Virus record (IMG/VR): IMGVR_UViG_3300025728_000006
Span: 1 to 41,701 of that record
Strand: one strand, 5' to 3'
Source of the DNA: a virus
Length of the DNA: 41,701 nt
Part shown: one piece after another, positions 7,102 to 15,227 of the stretch
Layout: each line of letters opens with the position of its first letter
Position numbering within the stretch: position 1 is the stretch's first letter
The notes under the pieces: model-generated
Told to the model about the DNA's origin: nothing
Database searches by the model: none
Seen by the model: only the letters and a program-made list of their open reading frames with translations
Made by a program: the position numbers and the translations under genes

Positions 7102-8184
7102 CTATCGGGCTTTGAGGCTCGTCCTGTATGCCAAGTCTTTCCGGTCGTTGGCTTCACGCCAGTCCTTGAACTCAGCACGGGCCGCGCCTAGGTCAGCCTT
7201 CGCTTTCACCGCGGCTGGTCCGCCGATTTCGCGCATCATGATTTCTTTGCGCTTCAATGTGCGGATGTTCCGCTCAAGGTCGCGTTGGGTTTGGCGTAGC
7301 TCGTCGCCTGCAGGGTCTGCGGTGTCCCTTCCGGGTCCTTTGGTGATCCCGGGCAGGTAGATCGAGTGTGAGTGGCGGCAGTTCGGATGGTAAAGGCCAT
7401 CACGTCTAGCCTGGGCCAGTGAAGCCATCACGGTCCGGCCGTCCTTGAGCTTGCCCGTAGTCCGGCCAGAGAGTGACAGCACCCGCCCCTCAAACGGGCG
7501 GCAGATCTTGCACTCTTCAGGTGCGTTGCTGACGATGACCGTGTCCACTCCGAGCTCTTGGATCCGGTCCGTGTGGCCTTGCAGCATCGCCTGAGCGGAT
7601 GAGGTCCGGGCGGCCATCTCCGCATACGACGCCATCTCCCAGTTCCGGCCAGCGGCATCCCGGAATCCGGTGATGCCGTTCTTGGCGAGCCTCCCAAGGA
7701 TCATCTGGGACGCTTCACGCCTCGTGACCGTTCCCAAAGTGGTTTGCGCGGCCACCTGAGTCACGACTTGCTGGTAAATGTCTGAGACTGCCCTGCGGAT
7801 CTGGAAGCTCATCGGCTGCAACCGAGCCAGTGTCTCAGACACAATGGAAGACGCAGCACCGGTGGGCTGGACCTCAGCGAACGCGCCATGCTTCAAGCCA
7901 GCCGCTGTTAGCTCAGTACCGGCCGTGGCAACACCACGGTTGTACGCTAACCCAATTGCCCGCTCCACAGCGCCCGGGACGCCGTTCTGCAAGTCCAGAA
8001 GGATCGCAGCAACTTCCCTGTTCAATGCCTGGATGTTCAGGAGCTTCTGCTCAGCCCAGTCGGGCGCTTCCATTCCCTTCGCGATGGCCCGGGCGATGCG
8101 CTGCAACAACACGCTTTCGGCCTCCGAGAACATCTCTCGGAGTTCCTTCGCGAGCACAGCGGCATCATCCGGGCGTATCGCCAT
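7102..8184 (-). CDS. Minor capsid protein (phage minor capsid protein 2 / MuF-like)
   Basis: The protein has 360 residues, ATG at 8184. The N-terminal helical half precedes a C-terminal domain with SNAPEECKICRPFEGRVLSL and DGLYHPNCRHSHSIYLPG. The paired CxxC and HPNCRHS motifs are characteristic of the minor capsid protein 2 / MuF-like family, probably binding a metal. The last about 70 residues are a charged coiled coil. These proteins sit in the head near the portal and may be injected with DNA. The gene directly follows portal. Confidence 0.85.
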   Translation of the reverse strand: MAIRPDDAAVLAKELREMFSEAESVLLQRIARAIAKGMEAPDWAEQKLLNIQALNREVAAILLDLQNGVPGAVERAIGLAYNRGVATAGTELTAAGLKHGAFAEVQPTGAASSIVSETLARLQPMSFQIRRAVSDIYQQVVTQVAAQTTLGTVTRREASQMILGRLAKNGITGFRDAAGRNWEMASYAEMAARTSSAQAMLQGHTDRIQELGVDTVIVSNAPEECKICRPFEGRVLSLSGRTTGKLKDGRTVMASLAQARRDGLYHPNCRHSHSIYLPGITKGPGRDTADPAGDELRQTQRDLERNIRTLKRKEIMMREIGGPAAVKAKADLGAARAEFKDWREANDRKDLAYRTSLKAR

Positions 8185-8193
8185 GGCCGAATC

Positions 8194-9777
8194 CTACTCT
8201 GTCGGGGTCAAGGAACGATCAAGGCCGGCACCGTCCACACCGAACTCTGTTGGGTCAGTCAACGCTCCAAGGTTGAAGTCCTCCCGGATACGCGCCACCT
8301 CTTCCTCAACCAGCGTGTCATCCCAGTCCGGGTTGCGTTTCCGCACCCGTTCCTCGATGGACGCGGACTGGCTGTTGTAGTCGAGCTGGTTTTGTTCGGC
8401 AACAGCCTTCGGGTCGTCCTGCACACCGTCCGGGAACTCCACCGATACTTCGAGTGGCTCAGCACCCCCAGCAGGGTAAAGGATCGCATCCATGGCCAAA
8501 GCCTTGCTGAGGATCTCCTCATCCGCTGGCTTCACACTCAGGATCTTCCGCTTCCGGGTGCTGTACGACAGTGCTTGCCGTGCAGCAACCTCCGTCGCCG
8601 TAATGGCTGCCCCGTCGTCCTGCAGCCCGAACGTGCCCGGGGAGTACCCTGCAGCGGCGAGGATGATCCTGCGGAAATGGTCGATGGCTTTGAGGAAGTC
8701 CTCTGTCCGGATGTCGAACTGGACGTTCTCAATGGCCATCTTCTCGGAGTTGGCCGAGGACGGTGCAGCCTTCACGGGGGTGAAGATGGCCCGGTCAAGG
8801 TCGAACCCTGCACCCATGCCAGCGCCGAGGTCGCGGAGCATGGACTCGCCAACGATCAGGCGGCCCTTGCCAAGGCGGATGTCACGCAGCCAGGACGAGT
8901 ACAGCTCATCGAGCGCGTCGAGCTGCTGCTCGATGCCTTCAAGGTCACTGCGGCCGAGGTTCGCGCCCACGGGGTCATTACGCCAGAGCGCTGATGGCAG
9001 GATGTTCGGGACGTACACGACGTCCAGACCCTCAGTGAGAGTCGAAAGTGTGTTCCCGTCCGTCAGTTGTTCCACCATGGCCGGGGTTGTCAGCCACTCC
9101 ATGGACTTGTGGTCATCGAAGCCCATCTGCTGGCCGAGGTTGTCCAGTGTGCCCCGGTAGATGCCGTGCATGACAACACCCACACCGGCCGCGTCAAGCT
9201 CGTGCCGTTCAACGTGCCGCCAGACCGTCTGCCCGGCTGCTTCCACGGTCCGCCAGAACGTCACCGCTTTGAGCTTGCCCCACTGGAACTCCGGGAACGC
9301 CATGTCAGCGTCCACCTTCGTGATGAACACGTGCTCACGGGTCGCGTCCCATGTGGCCCGCTTGTACACCCCACCCAACGCTGCGGAGATCTCCGCGGCG
9401 CTGATGCAGAGCTGCTCGAACCCGGGCCCGGCGATGAGGTCCAGGCGTTCCTGAGCCTTGTCCACGTTGGCGCCCTCAGTAGCGGGTACGACGACAGCCT
9501 TCGACGGTTCCGAATAGAGGAGGTTCGCCGCGGTCCGGCAGATCTCCTGCGCGAGCGAGACGTGGATGGTGTTCGTGTCTGCCTGCGGGGTTTCCTTGTT
9601 GCCGAGGAACCATGTGCGGATCTTTGCGAGGATGCCGCGCTGGTTGACCCCCTTGGCGTACATCGCACCCAGTGTGCTGATGTCGTTGGAGTACCACGAT
9701 GAGTATTCCCGGAACTTGGGGAGGATGTGGTCGAGTTCTTTGGGCGGCCATGCGATGCCGTTGTCTGGCAGTGCCAA
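8194..9777 (-). CDS. Portal protein (SPP1 gp6-like)
   Basis: The protein has 527 residues with a TTG start at 9777 behind GGAGG, the same start layout as the tape measure gene. It has typical portal features: a long mixed N-terminal domain, WRNDPVGANLGRSDLEGIEQQ leading into the wing/stem, then GYSPGTFGLQDDGAAITATEVAARQALSYS split over the crown helices, a pattern common in gram-positive phage portals. The acidic C-terminal tail is VEEEVARIREDF. It forms the dodecameric DNA channel of the head. Confidence 0.9.
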   Translation of the reverse strand: MALPDNGIAWPPKELDHILPKFREYSSWYSNDISTLGAMYAKGVNQRGILAKIRTWFLGNKETPQADTNTIHVSLAQEICRTAANLLYSEPSKAVVVPATEGANVDKAQERLDLIAGPGFEQLCISAAEISAALGGVYKRATWDATREHVFITKVDADMAFPEFQWGKLKAVTFWRTVEAAGQTVWRHVERHELDAAGVGVVMHGIYRGTLDNLGQQMGFDDHKSMEWLTTPAMVEQLTDGNTLSTLTEGLDVVYVPNILPSALWRNDPVGANLGRSDLEGIEQQLDALDELYSSWLRDIRLGKGRLIVGESMLRDLGAGMGAGFDLDRAIFTPVKAAPSSANSEKMAIENVQFDIRTEDFLKAIDHFRRIILAAAGYSPGTFGLQDDGAAITATEVAARQALSYSTRKRKILSVKPADEEILSKALAMDAILYPAGGAEPLEVSVEFPDGVQDDPKAVAEQNQLDYNSQSASIEERVRKRNPDWDDTLVEEEVARIREDFNLGALTDPTEFGVDGAGLDRSLTPTE

Positions 9778-9786
9778 GATGGCCTC

Positions 9787-9936
9787 CTAAGTGGTGACGG
9801 GACCCCCGAAAGAGGTGCCAACGTTTCGGTCCACGGTCGCGCCGCAGTTGCAGTCAGACCATGTGCAGGTCTTGCTTGGGCAGTGTGGTTTGGCGGTGAG
9901 AGCGCCGAGGGGCTTACCGCAGGCAGGGCACTTCAT
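9787..9936 (-). CDS. Small zinc-ribbon protein, 49 residues
   Basis: The gene starts at ATG 9936 and overlaps the stop of the preceding 58-residue gene (ATGA). It encodes MKCPACGKPLG followed by CPSKTCTWSDCNCG, giving two CxxC-like knuckles consistent with one zinc ribbon. It sits between TerL and portal. Function is unknown. A longer reading from 9972 has no ribosome binding site and would miss the coupling. Confidence 0.7.
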   Translation of the reverse strand: MKCPACGKPLGALTAKPHCPSKTCTWSDCNCGATVDRNVGTSFGGPVTT

Positions 9937-10109
9937 CGGTGAGCACCACCCGTACGCACGATGCCATCCCATTTGGCGGCCTCAGCGTCTCCTTGCGATC
10001 GCTCTGGGGTGGAGATCTGGATGGGTATCTCTACCGTTCCGATCTCCCGCGGTTCGTCCGCGCCAACCTGAATCAGGACTTTCGCGAGGATGGTCTGAAT
10101 GATTGCCAT
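9933..10109 (-). CDS. Small protein between terminase and portal, 58 residues
   Basis: The gene starts with ATG at 10109, well placed after GGAGAAGAC, and ends in an ATGA overlap with the zinc-ribbon gene. The sequence begins MAIIQTILAKVLIQVGADEP and then reads EIGTVEIPIQI, ending GGAHR. The pattern of a short amphipathic helix and two strands gives no family match I recognise. The strong ribosome binding site and coupling argue it is real. Confidence 0.72.
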   Translation of the reverse strand: MAIIQTILAKVLIQVGADEPREIGTVEIPIQISTPERSQGDAEAAKWDGIVRTGGAHR

Positions 10110-10205
10110 GTCTTCTCCAAGGGTTGTGCCAGGCCCCGGTTCGGTGCACTTCCCCGGGGTCCGGCGTTGCGCCGGTCTCGCCCAGCCGGCAGCTCTGGGT
10201 AAAGG

Positions 10206-11486
10206 CTACGCAGCCAAATCCACGTGAGGCCGCCAGTTCGTTTCCGTCGTCGCTACCGCGTACCGGAAAGCGTCAATGGAGTGGTCAGCTACTTTGATGG
10301 GCTGGTCGAGGCCCTTCTCAGTGGCTTTGGTATCCCATGAGTAGCCGGGCATTTCGCTGATGAGTCCGGTGCATCGTTCGCTGATGCGGAGCTTCCCCGC
10401 GTTCAGGAGTGATGAGACGGTTCGGATGCCGTACAGGACGTCATTCTCACCGTTGATGACGTTCCGTACACCGTCCTGATCCAGCTGGACCTTGAACGAC
10501 GCCGCGGCGGGGTCCACGATCACCCATTCCGGGGTGAGTGACTGATTGCCTTGGATGGTGAGCCAGTCCTTGAGTGCTGCCGAGAGTTGACCGTCAGTGA
10601 GCCGGATTGATGCTTTGCGGGAGTCGTGCCGCCACTCATCGATCGCGTACAGCACACCGTCAGTGCCGAGGCCGAGGAGGACCGCGCTGGTGGCGTTCGT
10701 CGTTCCGTAGTCCACACCAACGCCGAGGACGTGCCGCATGGCCGGGAGCGAGTCATGTTTGACCACGTGCGTCTCAGGGTTCCACGAGTCGAACACGGCC
10801 CCGTCAGCGGCCACCCACTCAGCAAGAATGTACCTGCGGTAGAACAGCCCGCTGTAGGAACGTTTGGTGCGTTCCACATAGGCAGGGTCCAACGACTTGT
10901 TGTCATCCAGCAGGAACGTGTACCGGTGTAGGTCCAAAGCGTCCGCTGAAGGGTTGTGGCGGATCTTACCCTTACCGTCAATCCACAGCTTCGCCTTCGT
11001 CAGCCAGTTGACCAGCAACCAATGCGCAGGCCCCTCCGGGTTCGCGGTCAGCCACAGCTTCGCACCACGCACCGACAGGCGCGAGTACAACATGGAGAAG
11101 AACGACTCCGGAATGGTCGACGCCTCATCCACATAAGCGCCGGCCAACGTGAGGCCCTGGATCTTCGTGCGGGACGCTTCGTTGTTCGCCCCGTAGATGT
11201 GAATCTCACGGCCAATGATCGTCACGGTACCGGTGCCGTAGTTGATCTTGATCCGGTCACGCCCCATGAGCTCCTGCAAGGGGAGGATGAGGTTGTTGAT
11301 AACGGTCCGCTCAGTACGGCCAACCATCGCCAATGCACCATCGGGGCCCTTACGTGTGAAGGACACCCAGTCCAGCAGTGATGTGAAGGTCTTCGATGAA
11401 CGGACCGAACCTTCGTACGCCTCAATGGAGAGCGACGGGTTTTGCAACGCCAACAGCGCTTTACCCTGCAGGGGGAGGATCTCCAC
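10206..11486 (-). CDS. terL: Terminase large subunit
   Basis: The protein has 426 residues with a GTG start at 11486, overlapping the end of the small subunit gene by 26 bases. The N-terminal ATPase has a Walker A-like GSVRSSKT at residues 26-33 and Walker B AYVDEAS with D120/E121. The C-terminal nuclease begins near GVDYGTTNAT, which holds the first catalytic aspartate, followed by IVDPAAASF and DHSIDAFRYA. It translocates DNA into the prohead and cuts it. The family resembles terminase 6 / SPP1-like types. The C-terminus is DLAA. Confidence 0.93.
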   Translation of the reverse strand: MEILPLQGKALLALQNPSLSIEAYEGSVRSSKTFTSLLDWVSFTRKGPDGALAMVGRTERTVINNLILPLQELMGRDRIKINYGTGTVTIIGREIHIYGANNEASRTKIQGLTLAGAYVDEASTIPESFFSMLYSRLSVRGAKLWLTANPEGPAHWLLVNWLTKAKLWIDGKGKIRHNPSADALDLHRYTFLLDDNKSLDPAYVERTKRSYSGLFYRRYILAEWVAADGAVFDSWNPETHVVKHDSLPAMRHVLGVGVDYGTTNATSAVLLGLGTDGVLYAIDEWRHDSRKASIRLTDGQLSAALKDWLTIQGNQSLTPEWVIVDPAAASFKVQLDQDGVRNVINGENDVLYGIRTVSSLLNAGKLRISERCTGLISEMPGYSWDTKATEKGLDQPIKVADHSIDAFRYAVATTETNWRPHVDLAA

Positions 11487-11907
11487 GTAAACCTCCGGTC
11501 ATCATGCCCAACCACTGGTCCACGGCTGCAGCGGATTCGCTGTTGTCAGCGTCAAGCTTCACGAGTGCAACGTGCTTGTCCATGAATACGCCATACACGG
11601 TGGCGAGGTCTCTGAGGTTGAGCTCTGATGATTCGGCCAGGATACGGCGGAGCGCTTGTTGGGCTTCCTTCGCGACTTGCAGCGCATCACCGGCGAGTGA
11701 AGCCCGGAGCGCTTTAGCGTCTATCTGTTTGACCTCAGTAGCCTTTTTGGTCATTGACCGGTCAAAGAGCAACCCGGCAGCACGGCACACGTTCGTGACG
11801 GTGCCGGCGGACACCCCAACCTTGCGGGCTATCTCGTTCCGGCTGACGTTCTGCCCGTGGAGGGCGACAATCTGTTGCTTCTGGTCTTCGGTGAGGGGCG
11901 CAGGCAC
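11461..11907 (-). CDS. terS: Terminase small subunit
   Basis: The protein has 148 residues with a GTG start at 11907. It has an N-terminal helix-turn-helix (QIVALHGQNVSRNEIARKVG, then SAGTVTNVCRAAG) for binding the packaging site, followed by helices for oligomerisation and a Gly/Pro-rich tail. The spacing to an upstream GGGG is long, so the start is the least certain part. It recognises the phage DNA and hands it to TerL. Confidence 0.87.
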   Translation of the reverse strand: MPAPLTEDQKQQIVALHGQNVSRNEIARKVGVSAGTVTNVCRAAGLLFDRSMTKKATEVKQIDAKALRASLAGDALQVAKEAQQALRRILAESSELNLRDLATVYGVFMDKHVALVKLDADNSESAAAVDQWLGMMTGGLRGDPPPAG

Positions 11908-12066
11908 AAGTGGTTGTCACCCCTTTTCTTTGGTAAGTGTTTGGACAGGTACTGGCTCGCCCCGCGTTTTAGGTATTTGGCCGGGGGTGTTCACTGTCTC
12001 GCGGGCTGGGGCGGCTTTGCACCGCCGACGACCGTAGTCGCCCTGATTTATCCAGCCCTTTTGTGT
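11908..12066. other. Noncoding gap before terminase; candidate packaging (cos/pac) region
   Basis: These 159 bases separate the HNH gene from terS and contain a short GGCGG/CCGCC hairpin and G/C-rich tracts. In many phages with an HNH gene next to terminase, the cos site lies here. No cohesive-end sequence can be recognised by eye, and the circular assembly gives no end information. Confidence 0.35.
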
Positions 12067-12552
12067 CTATGCTGCGTCTGCGTCACTATGCGTGAAGAGT
12101 TTTGCACGCAAGGCAGAGGCAGCCGCCGTAGCTTCAGACAGGTCGGTGAAGTCGCCGCCTTTGTAACGCTTCCCGTTGTGGCCAACAGTGACGATCCACT
12201 TGTTGGACAACCTGTTCCAGGACACGCCGCGGACGCCAGACTTGGAGTTGGCGTTCGCGCCTGCCCGGTTCTCAGAGTTCTGCTTGGCAGTCACTGGCCG
12301 AAGATGGTCTGGGTTGACGCAGGCTTCAACATGACAGGTATGGTCCAGGCGCATCCCATTGGGGACAGGGCCCTTGATGAGTTGGTAAGCGATCCGGTGC
12401 GCTTTACGCATGATCTGCTTGCCATCTTGGACCAACCGGAACATGCCGTATTTCCGGACAAGGGCAGCCTGCCATAACCAGCAGCCGTCCGTCTTTTCGA
12501 CTTTGGACCAGAACCTTGCGATGTCAGAAGGCGTCAGTGCTATCGTTTCCAT
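12067..12552 (-). CDS. HNH endonuclease with AP2-like DNA-binding domain
   Basis: The protein has 161 residues. ATG at 12552 was chosen for the GAGGAG six bases upstream. Residues 23-95 form an HNH_3-like domain with GCWLW, HRIAYQL, LDHTCHVEACVNPDHL (H71, H74, N80, H83) and QNSENR. Residues 104-150 (SGVRGVSWNRLSNKWIV, YKGGDFTDLSEATAAA) match the AP2 fold used by phage homing endonucleases for DNA binding. It could be a homing gene or a packaging-associated HNH, since it lies next to terminase. It has its own operator/promoter region and a structured leader upstream. Confidence 0.88.
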   Translation of the reverse strand: METIALTPSDIARFWSKVEKTDGCWLWQAALVRKYGMFRLVQDGKQIMRKAHRIAYQLIKGPVPNGMRLDHTCHVEACVNPDHLRPVTAKQNSENRAGANANSKSGVRGVSWNRLSNKWIVTVGHNGKRYKGGDFTDLSEATAAASALRAKLFTHSDADAA

Positions 12553-12576
12553 ATCGACTCCTCGAAAGTCGGTCAC

Positions 12577-12663
12577 GCTCCCGGATGCTTGCAGGCATCG
12601 CGGGAGCTCCTTGATTAAAATGGTTGAGGCCCGGATCTGCTGGGGGAGCTGTCCGGGCCTCAA
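12577..12663 (-). other. Two-hairpin leader of the HNH/terminase unit
   Basis: Two stem-loops precede the HNH start. One is 12577-12607 (GCTCCCGGATGC with GCATCGCGGGAGC). The other is 12624-12663 (a perfect 12-bp TTGAGGCCCGGA / TCCGGGCCTCAA). On the minus strand the first-transcribed hairpin is followed by CCATTTTAATC, a weak U-tract, so attenuation is possible. Confidence 0.7.
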
Positions 12664-12718
12664 GTCTTCGCGTGCGCGAGTGGCTTTACTGGCACTTCTC
12701 GCAACTTAGCTAAGAACA

Positions 12719-12769
12719 ACGTTACAGCCTGTAGGGAAAATGTCCAGCATATTCCCTATTACTCCCTAG
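12719..12769 (-). promoter_or_regulatory. Operator cluster and likely promoter upstream of HNH/terminase
   Basis: Three motif copies occur here: TAGGGAA at 12732-12738, TTCCCTA at 12752-12758 and CTCCCTA at 12762-12768. The last two are direct repeats exactly 10 bp apart. On the minus strand TGGACA (12741-12746) is followed directly by TTTTCCCTA and, after 16 bases, TAACGT (12719-12724). This gives a candidate -35/-10 with the operator in the spacer, arranged like the promoter at 27921-27949. Confidence 0.6.
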
Positions 12770-13194
12770 CGTGTCCCGTGGCTAAGCCATGGACCTACAC
12801 CGAGCATTGTGTGATCCATAGCTGCGTGTTCCCATCGCTTTGATGCCCTGGAGGCAAGCAGTGCGAGTATCCCGCAGACGATGCCGAGCGCCAGATAGAT
12901 GAACACGCCAGTCCACGAGTCAGGGAAGATGAACATGGCAACGATGAGAAGGCCCGAGGTGGAGCCGAGGGCCCAACTGGCTGTCTTGGACTTCTCTGCC
13001 TTGCGGTGGGCCGCGTCAGCCTTGCCGAATGAATCCAGTTGCTGAGCGAACACGGCGTTATGCCGGTCCAGATGCTCCTTCGCGGGGCCACTCTTACTGC
13101 TGGTGGGGACCTCCGGAGTGAAGTCCCAGCACACAAAGCATGTGTGGTCACCGAACTCACCGAACAGATCCTCAAACGTGTAGAAGCTACTCAT
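12766..13194 (-). CDS. Small membrane protein, two transmembrane segments
   Basis: The protein has 142 residues from ATG at 13194, overlapping the upstream stop (ATGA). The N-terminal part contains HTCFVCWDF and a charged helix. Two hydrophobic segments follow at about residues 78-97 (LGSTSGLLIVAMFIF) and 102-120 (GVFIYLALGIVCGILALLA), with a short Arg/Lys-rich loop after. It is probably an inner-membrane protein of unknown role. The stop lies inside the operator cluster. Confidence 0.72.
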   Translation of the reverse strand: MSSFYTFEDLFGEFGDHTCFVCWDFTPEVPTSSKSGPAKEHLDRHNAVFAQQLDSFGKADAAHRKAEKSKTASWALGSTSGLLIVAMFIFPDSWTGVFIYLALGIVCGILALLASRASKRWEHAAMDHTMLGVGPWLSHGTR

Positions 13195-13979
13195 GCTGCG
13201 ATCCTCATTCGTCGTTCTTCCTGTGCTGCGATTGATCGGTGCCAGAGGTTCCGCACCTTGCGGATCTGGTACACCGGGCGACCGTCGCCGTTGGTGCCGA
13301 GTGCGACGAGCTTGCCGCGGTTCACCCACTGGCGGATGGTTCCTTGCTTGAGTGCCTGGTTCGTTACTGGGTCGGAGAGGATACGGGACATTTCGGATGC
13401 TGTGGCCCAAGCCCTTATGGCTGCGTCAACGGCTCGTTCCCGCCATTCGGTCACGTCCCACACCACGTAGCAGGTTGGGCACTTCGCCTCCAGTTTCCCT
13501 TCCGGTGCGTAGACGGGCGTCTCACATGCCGCGCCTTCCATGACTGTGGGGCAGATACCGGCGAACACACGCCGCGCATTACGGTCCGTGGCCCGCCGGC
13601 AGTCGTTCAACGCGTCCCGGAGTTCCTGCTTCAACACTGGCGCCCAATCCTGCTCACGTACCTCCCGGATATGTGAGATCAGTACGTTCGCTGCCTTGAC
13701 GGCGTGCGGTTGGGTGTGGCCGATGGCCCGGGCCCATCCGGTGAGGATGACGTTGAGGGTGCGGCCGGTGTCGTAGGCGCGGGAGTTCGTTGGCTCCGAT
13801 GGGGACGAGTGTCCGGAGGTGCCCACGGAGCCGTTGCCGACGTCTTGGCGGGCAGCTGATGCCCAGATCGCTTCCACCGTTGATTCGACGTCTTGGAGGT
13901 CGGTTTCGAGTTGTTCTGTGCATCGGGTGCAGAGGTGCTGCCCGTCGCCTGTTACCCCGTCACATGCGCCACAAGTCAT
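13191..13979 (-). CDS. Zinc-ribbon plus helix-turn-helix DNA-binding protein
   Basis: The protein has 262 residues. The N-terminus MTCGACDGVTGDGQHLCTRC has four cysteines of a zinc knuckle. A second cysteine set (C around GICPTVMEGAACETP and KCPTCYVVW) lies mid-protein. The C-terminal part is a MerR-like helix-turn-helix: ILSDPVTNQALKQGTIRQWV, then GRPVYQIRKVRNL. Such proteins are common in actinophage early regions and may control late transcription. It lies last but one before the structural operon. Its ATG is preceded only by a -10-like box, so its mRNA may be leaderless. It ends RIAA. Confidence 0.78.
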   Translation of the reverse strand: MTCGACDGVTGDGQHLCTRCTEQLETDLQDVESTVEAIWASAARQDVGNGSVGTSGHSSPSEPTNSRAYDTGRTLNVILTGWARAIGHTQPHAVKAANVLISHIREVREQDWAPVLKQELRDALNDCRRATDRNARRVFAGICPTVMEGAACETPVYAPEGKLEAKCPTCYVVWDVTEWRERAVDAAIRAWATASEMSRILSDPVTNQALKQGTIRQWVNRGKLVALGTNGDGRPVYQIRKVRNLWHRSIAAQEERRMRIAA

Positions 13980-13985
13980 GCTTCT

Positions 13986-14017
13986 ATTTTAACAGCAAAA
14001 CTCCCTATAATTCCCTG
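13986..14017 (-). promoter_or_regulatory. Extended -10 promoter with paired operators
   Basis: On the minus strand TGTTAAAAT gives an extended -10 (TAAAAT at 13986-13991) six bases before the ATG at 13979, which would produce a leaderless mRNA. Two motif copies, TCCCTA at 14002 and TCCCTG at 14012, are spaced 10 bp and cover the -35 zone. Confidence 0.62.
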
Positions 14018-14040
14018 TTTTTGGGCATGTTGCAAGGGGT

Positions 14041-14178
14041 TTATGCTGCGAGTTGTTCGGCTCCGGTGCACCCGCATTTGCTTGCACCATCCGTGGTTCT
14101 GTCGTGGATCACTGCCCCGCACCTCAGCCAGGTTCCGTCCTTCCCGTGGTGGTGGCTGCAAGCTGGGCAGTAGTACAT
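14041..14178 (-). CDS. Small zinc-finger protein, 45 residues
   Basis: ATG at 14178 lies behind AAGGAG. The sequence begins MYYCPACSHHHGKDGTWLRC and ends with SKCGCTGAEQLAA, giving two CxxC/CxC metal-binding pairs with intervening histidines. Its stop is at the edge of the operator region. Function is unknown. It ends in LAA. Confidence 0.75.
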   Translation of the reverse strand: MYYCPACSHHHGKDGTWLRCGAVIHDRTTDGASKCGCTGAEQLAA

Positions 14179-14192
14179 GATGGCTCCTTCGC

Positions 14193-14420
14193 CTATCGCT
14201 GGGACTTCTTTGGCCGTGGTTTACGCTGGCTTTGCGCTTTCCTTGTGGCCTTGGGTGGGGGCTTGAGCCAACTCCGGTCGATGTGGTGGTGGCAGCGGAA
14301 TCCCACGCTGATGCGTTCTGCCCTTGCTTCACTGCCTCTGCAGTCCGGGCATGGGTAGTCGAGTTTCACCTCTGGCCGCTTTTCCAAGCACTCCGGGCAC
14401 CACCCGCAAATCATGTTCAC
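14193..14420 (-). CDS. Small Cys/His-rich protein with basic tail
   Basis: The protein has 75 residues, starting in an ATGA overlap with the upstream gene. MNMICGWCPECLEKRP and YPCPDCRG form two CxxC pairs, and FRCHHHID follows. The last 20 residues are Lys/Arg-rich (KATRKAQSQRKPRPKKSQR), suggesting nucleic-acid binding. No family is recognised. Confidence 0.7.
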   Translation of the reverse strand: MNMICGWCPECLEKRPEVKLDYPCPDCRGSEARAERISVGFRCHHHIDRSWLKPPPKATRKAQSQRKPRPKKSQR

Positions 14421-14647
14421 TGGTGGTCGTTCCTTTCGTACTCGTCCGCGAGTTCCTGCTCCGGGGCTGGGCCGAACGCGTAGTCCATAGCGTCTTCCTC
14501 GGTGTCGAAGTGGAACCCGTGACCGGCGATGTAGATCCCTCCCGGCTTCGCTGCCCGCCAGGCTGTGCCTTCACCGAAGATGCTGATCGCGGACGTCCGG
14601 ACCTTCTCCACATGCGGGACATCGCAGCGGCAATGGGTGACGCTCAT
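14417..14647 (-). CDS. Hypothetical protein, 76 residues
   Basis: It starts with ATG at 14647 and overlaps neighbours at both ends by four bases. It begins MSVTHCRCDVPHVEKVRTSA and has GGIYIAGHGFHFDTEEDAMDYAF, an alpha/beta pattern seen in small phage proteins of unknown role. The acidic end is EYERNDHQ. Confidence 0.68.
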   Translation of the reverse strand: MSVTHCRCDVPHVEKVRTSAISIFGEGTAWRAAKPGGIYIAGHGFHFDTEEDAMDYAFGPAPEQELADEYERNDHQ

Positions 14648-15042
14648 AGCTGCAGCTCCATCTGATTCGGGTCCGGTTCAGGCCTGCATTCTGGGTCGTC
14701 ATCTACTGTGACGCTGAAACGCACACCAGCGCGGCCTTTGTCCGGGTCGTCCCACCATGTGTAAATCGGCCTGCCCTCGTCCCATCCGCCAAGGTGACGC
14801 GTCCGCCAAACCCTTTCCCCCTGCTCTGCCACGTCAAGATGCCAGCCGCTGCTGTAGTACTCTGCCGTGACTTCGTCAGCCGCACGGAGTGCAACGGTTC
14901 GGGCGAAATCCACATCGTGCGTTCCGAAGACCACAATGTCGGTTATCTCATCCTCGTTGCCCCATGTCTCAGTGGTGATCTTCCGAGGCTGGTAAGCGGT
15001 CCCGTTCGGCCTAGTGATCGTGGGGAGCTTGATCCCGCTCAT
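14644..15042 (-). CDS. Hypothetical protein, 132 residues
   Basis: ATG at 15042 overlaps the upstream stop. The protein has strand-rich stretches (ITDIVVFGTHDVDFARTVAL, GRAGVRFSVTVDDDP) and aromatic residues around RPIYTWWDDPDKG. It ends QMELQL. I see no enzyme motif. The operon context is a chain of ATGA-coupled small genes. Confidence 0.67.
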   Translation of the reverse strand: MSGIKLPTITRPNGTAYQPRKITTETWGNEDEITDIVVFGTHDVDFARTVALRAADEVTAEYYSSGWHLDVAEQGERVWRTRHLGGWDEGRPIYTWWDDPDKGRAGVRFSVTVDDDPECRPEPDPNQMELQL

Positions 15043-15227
15043 GTCCGCCCCTCGATCCCGTGCGACTGGGCGTTGTGTTCAGCGGCCATGGTGGGCAGGT
15101 AGTCGGCGTACGTTGAGGTTTCGAGGGTCCAGCCCCACTCGATTCCACACTCCCAGCATTCGACCATGAGCCTCGGCTTGCCGTCGTCGTAGCTTGGCGG
15201 CACGTAGGGGACAATTCTGGCGCTCAT
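15039..15227 (-). CDS. Small hypothetical protein with a CxxC
   Basis: The protein has 62 residues with four-base overlaps at both ends. MSARIVPYVPPSYDDGKPRL is followed by VECWECGIEWGWTLE, a single CxxC in a Trp-rich context, and AAEHNAQSHGIE, where the two histidines could complete a zinc finger. Function is unknown. Confidence 0.68.
   Translation of the reverse strand: MSARIVPYVPPSYDDGKPRLMVECWECGIEWGWTLETSTYADYLPTMAAEHNAQSHGIEGRT

Noticed and set aside
11908-12066. A specific cos sequence
   Set aside because: Several G/C-rich tracts are plausible, but none can be singled out without end-mapping data.
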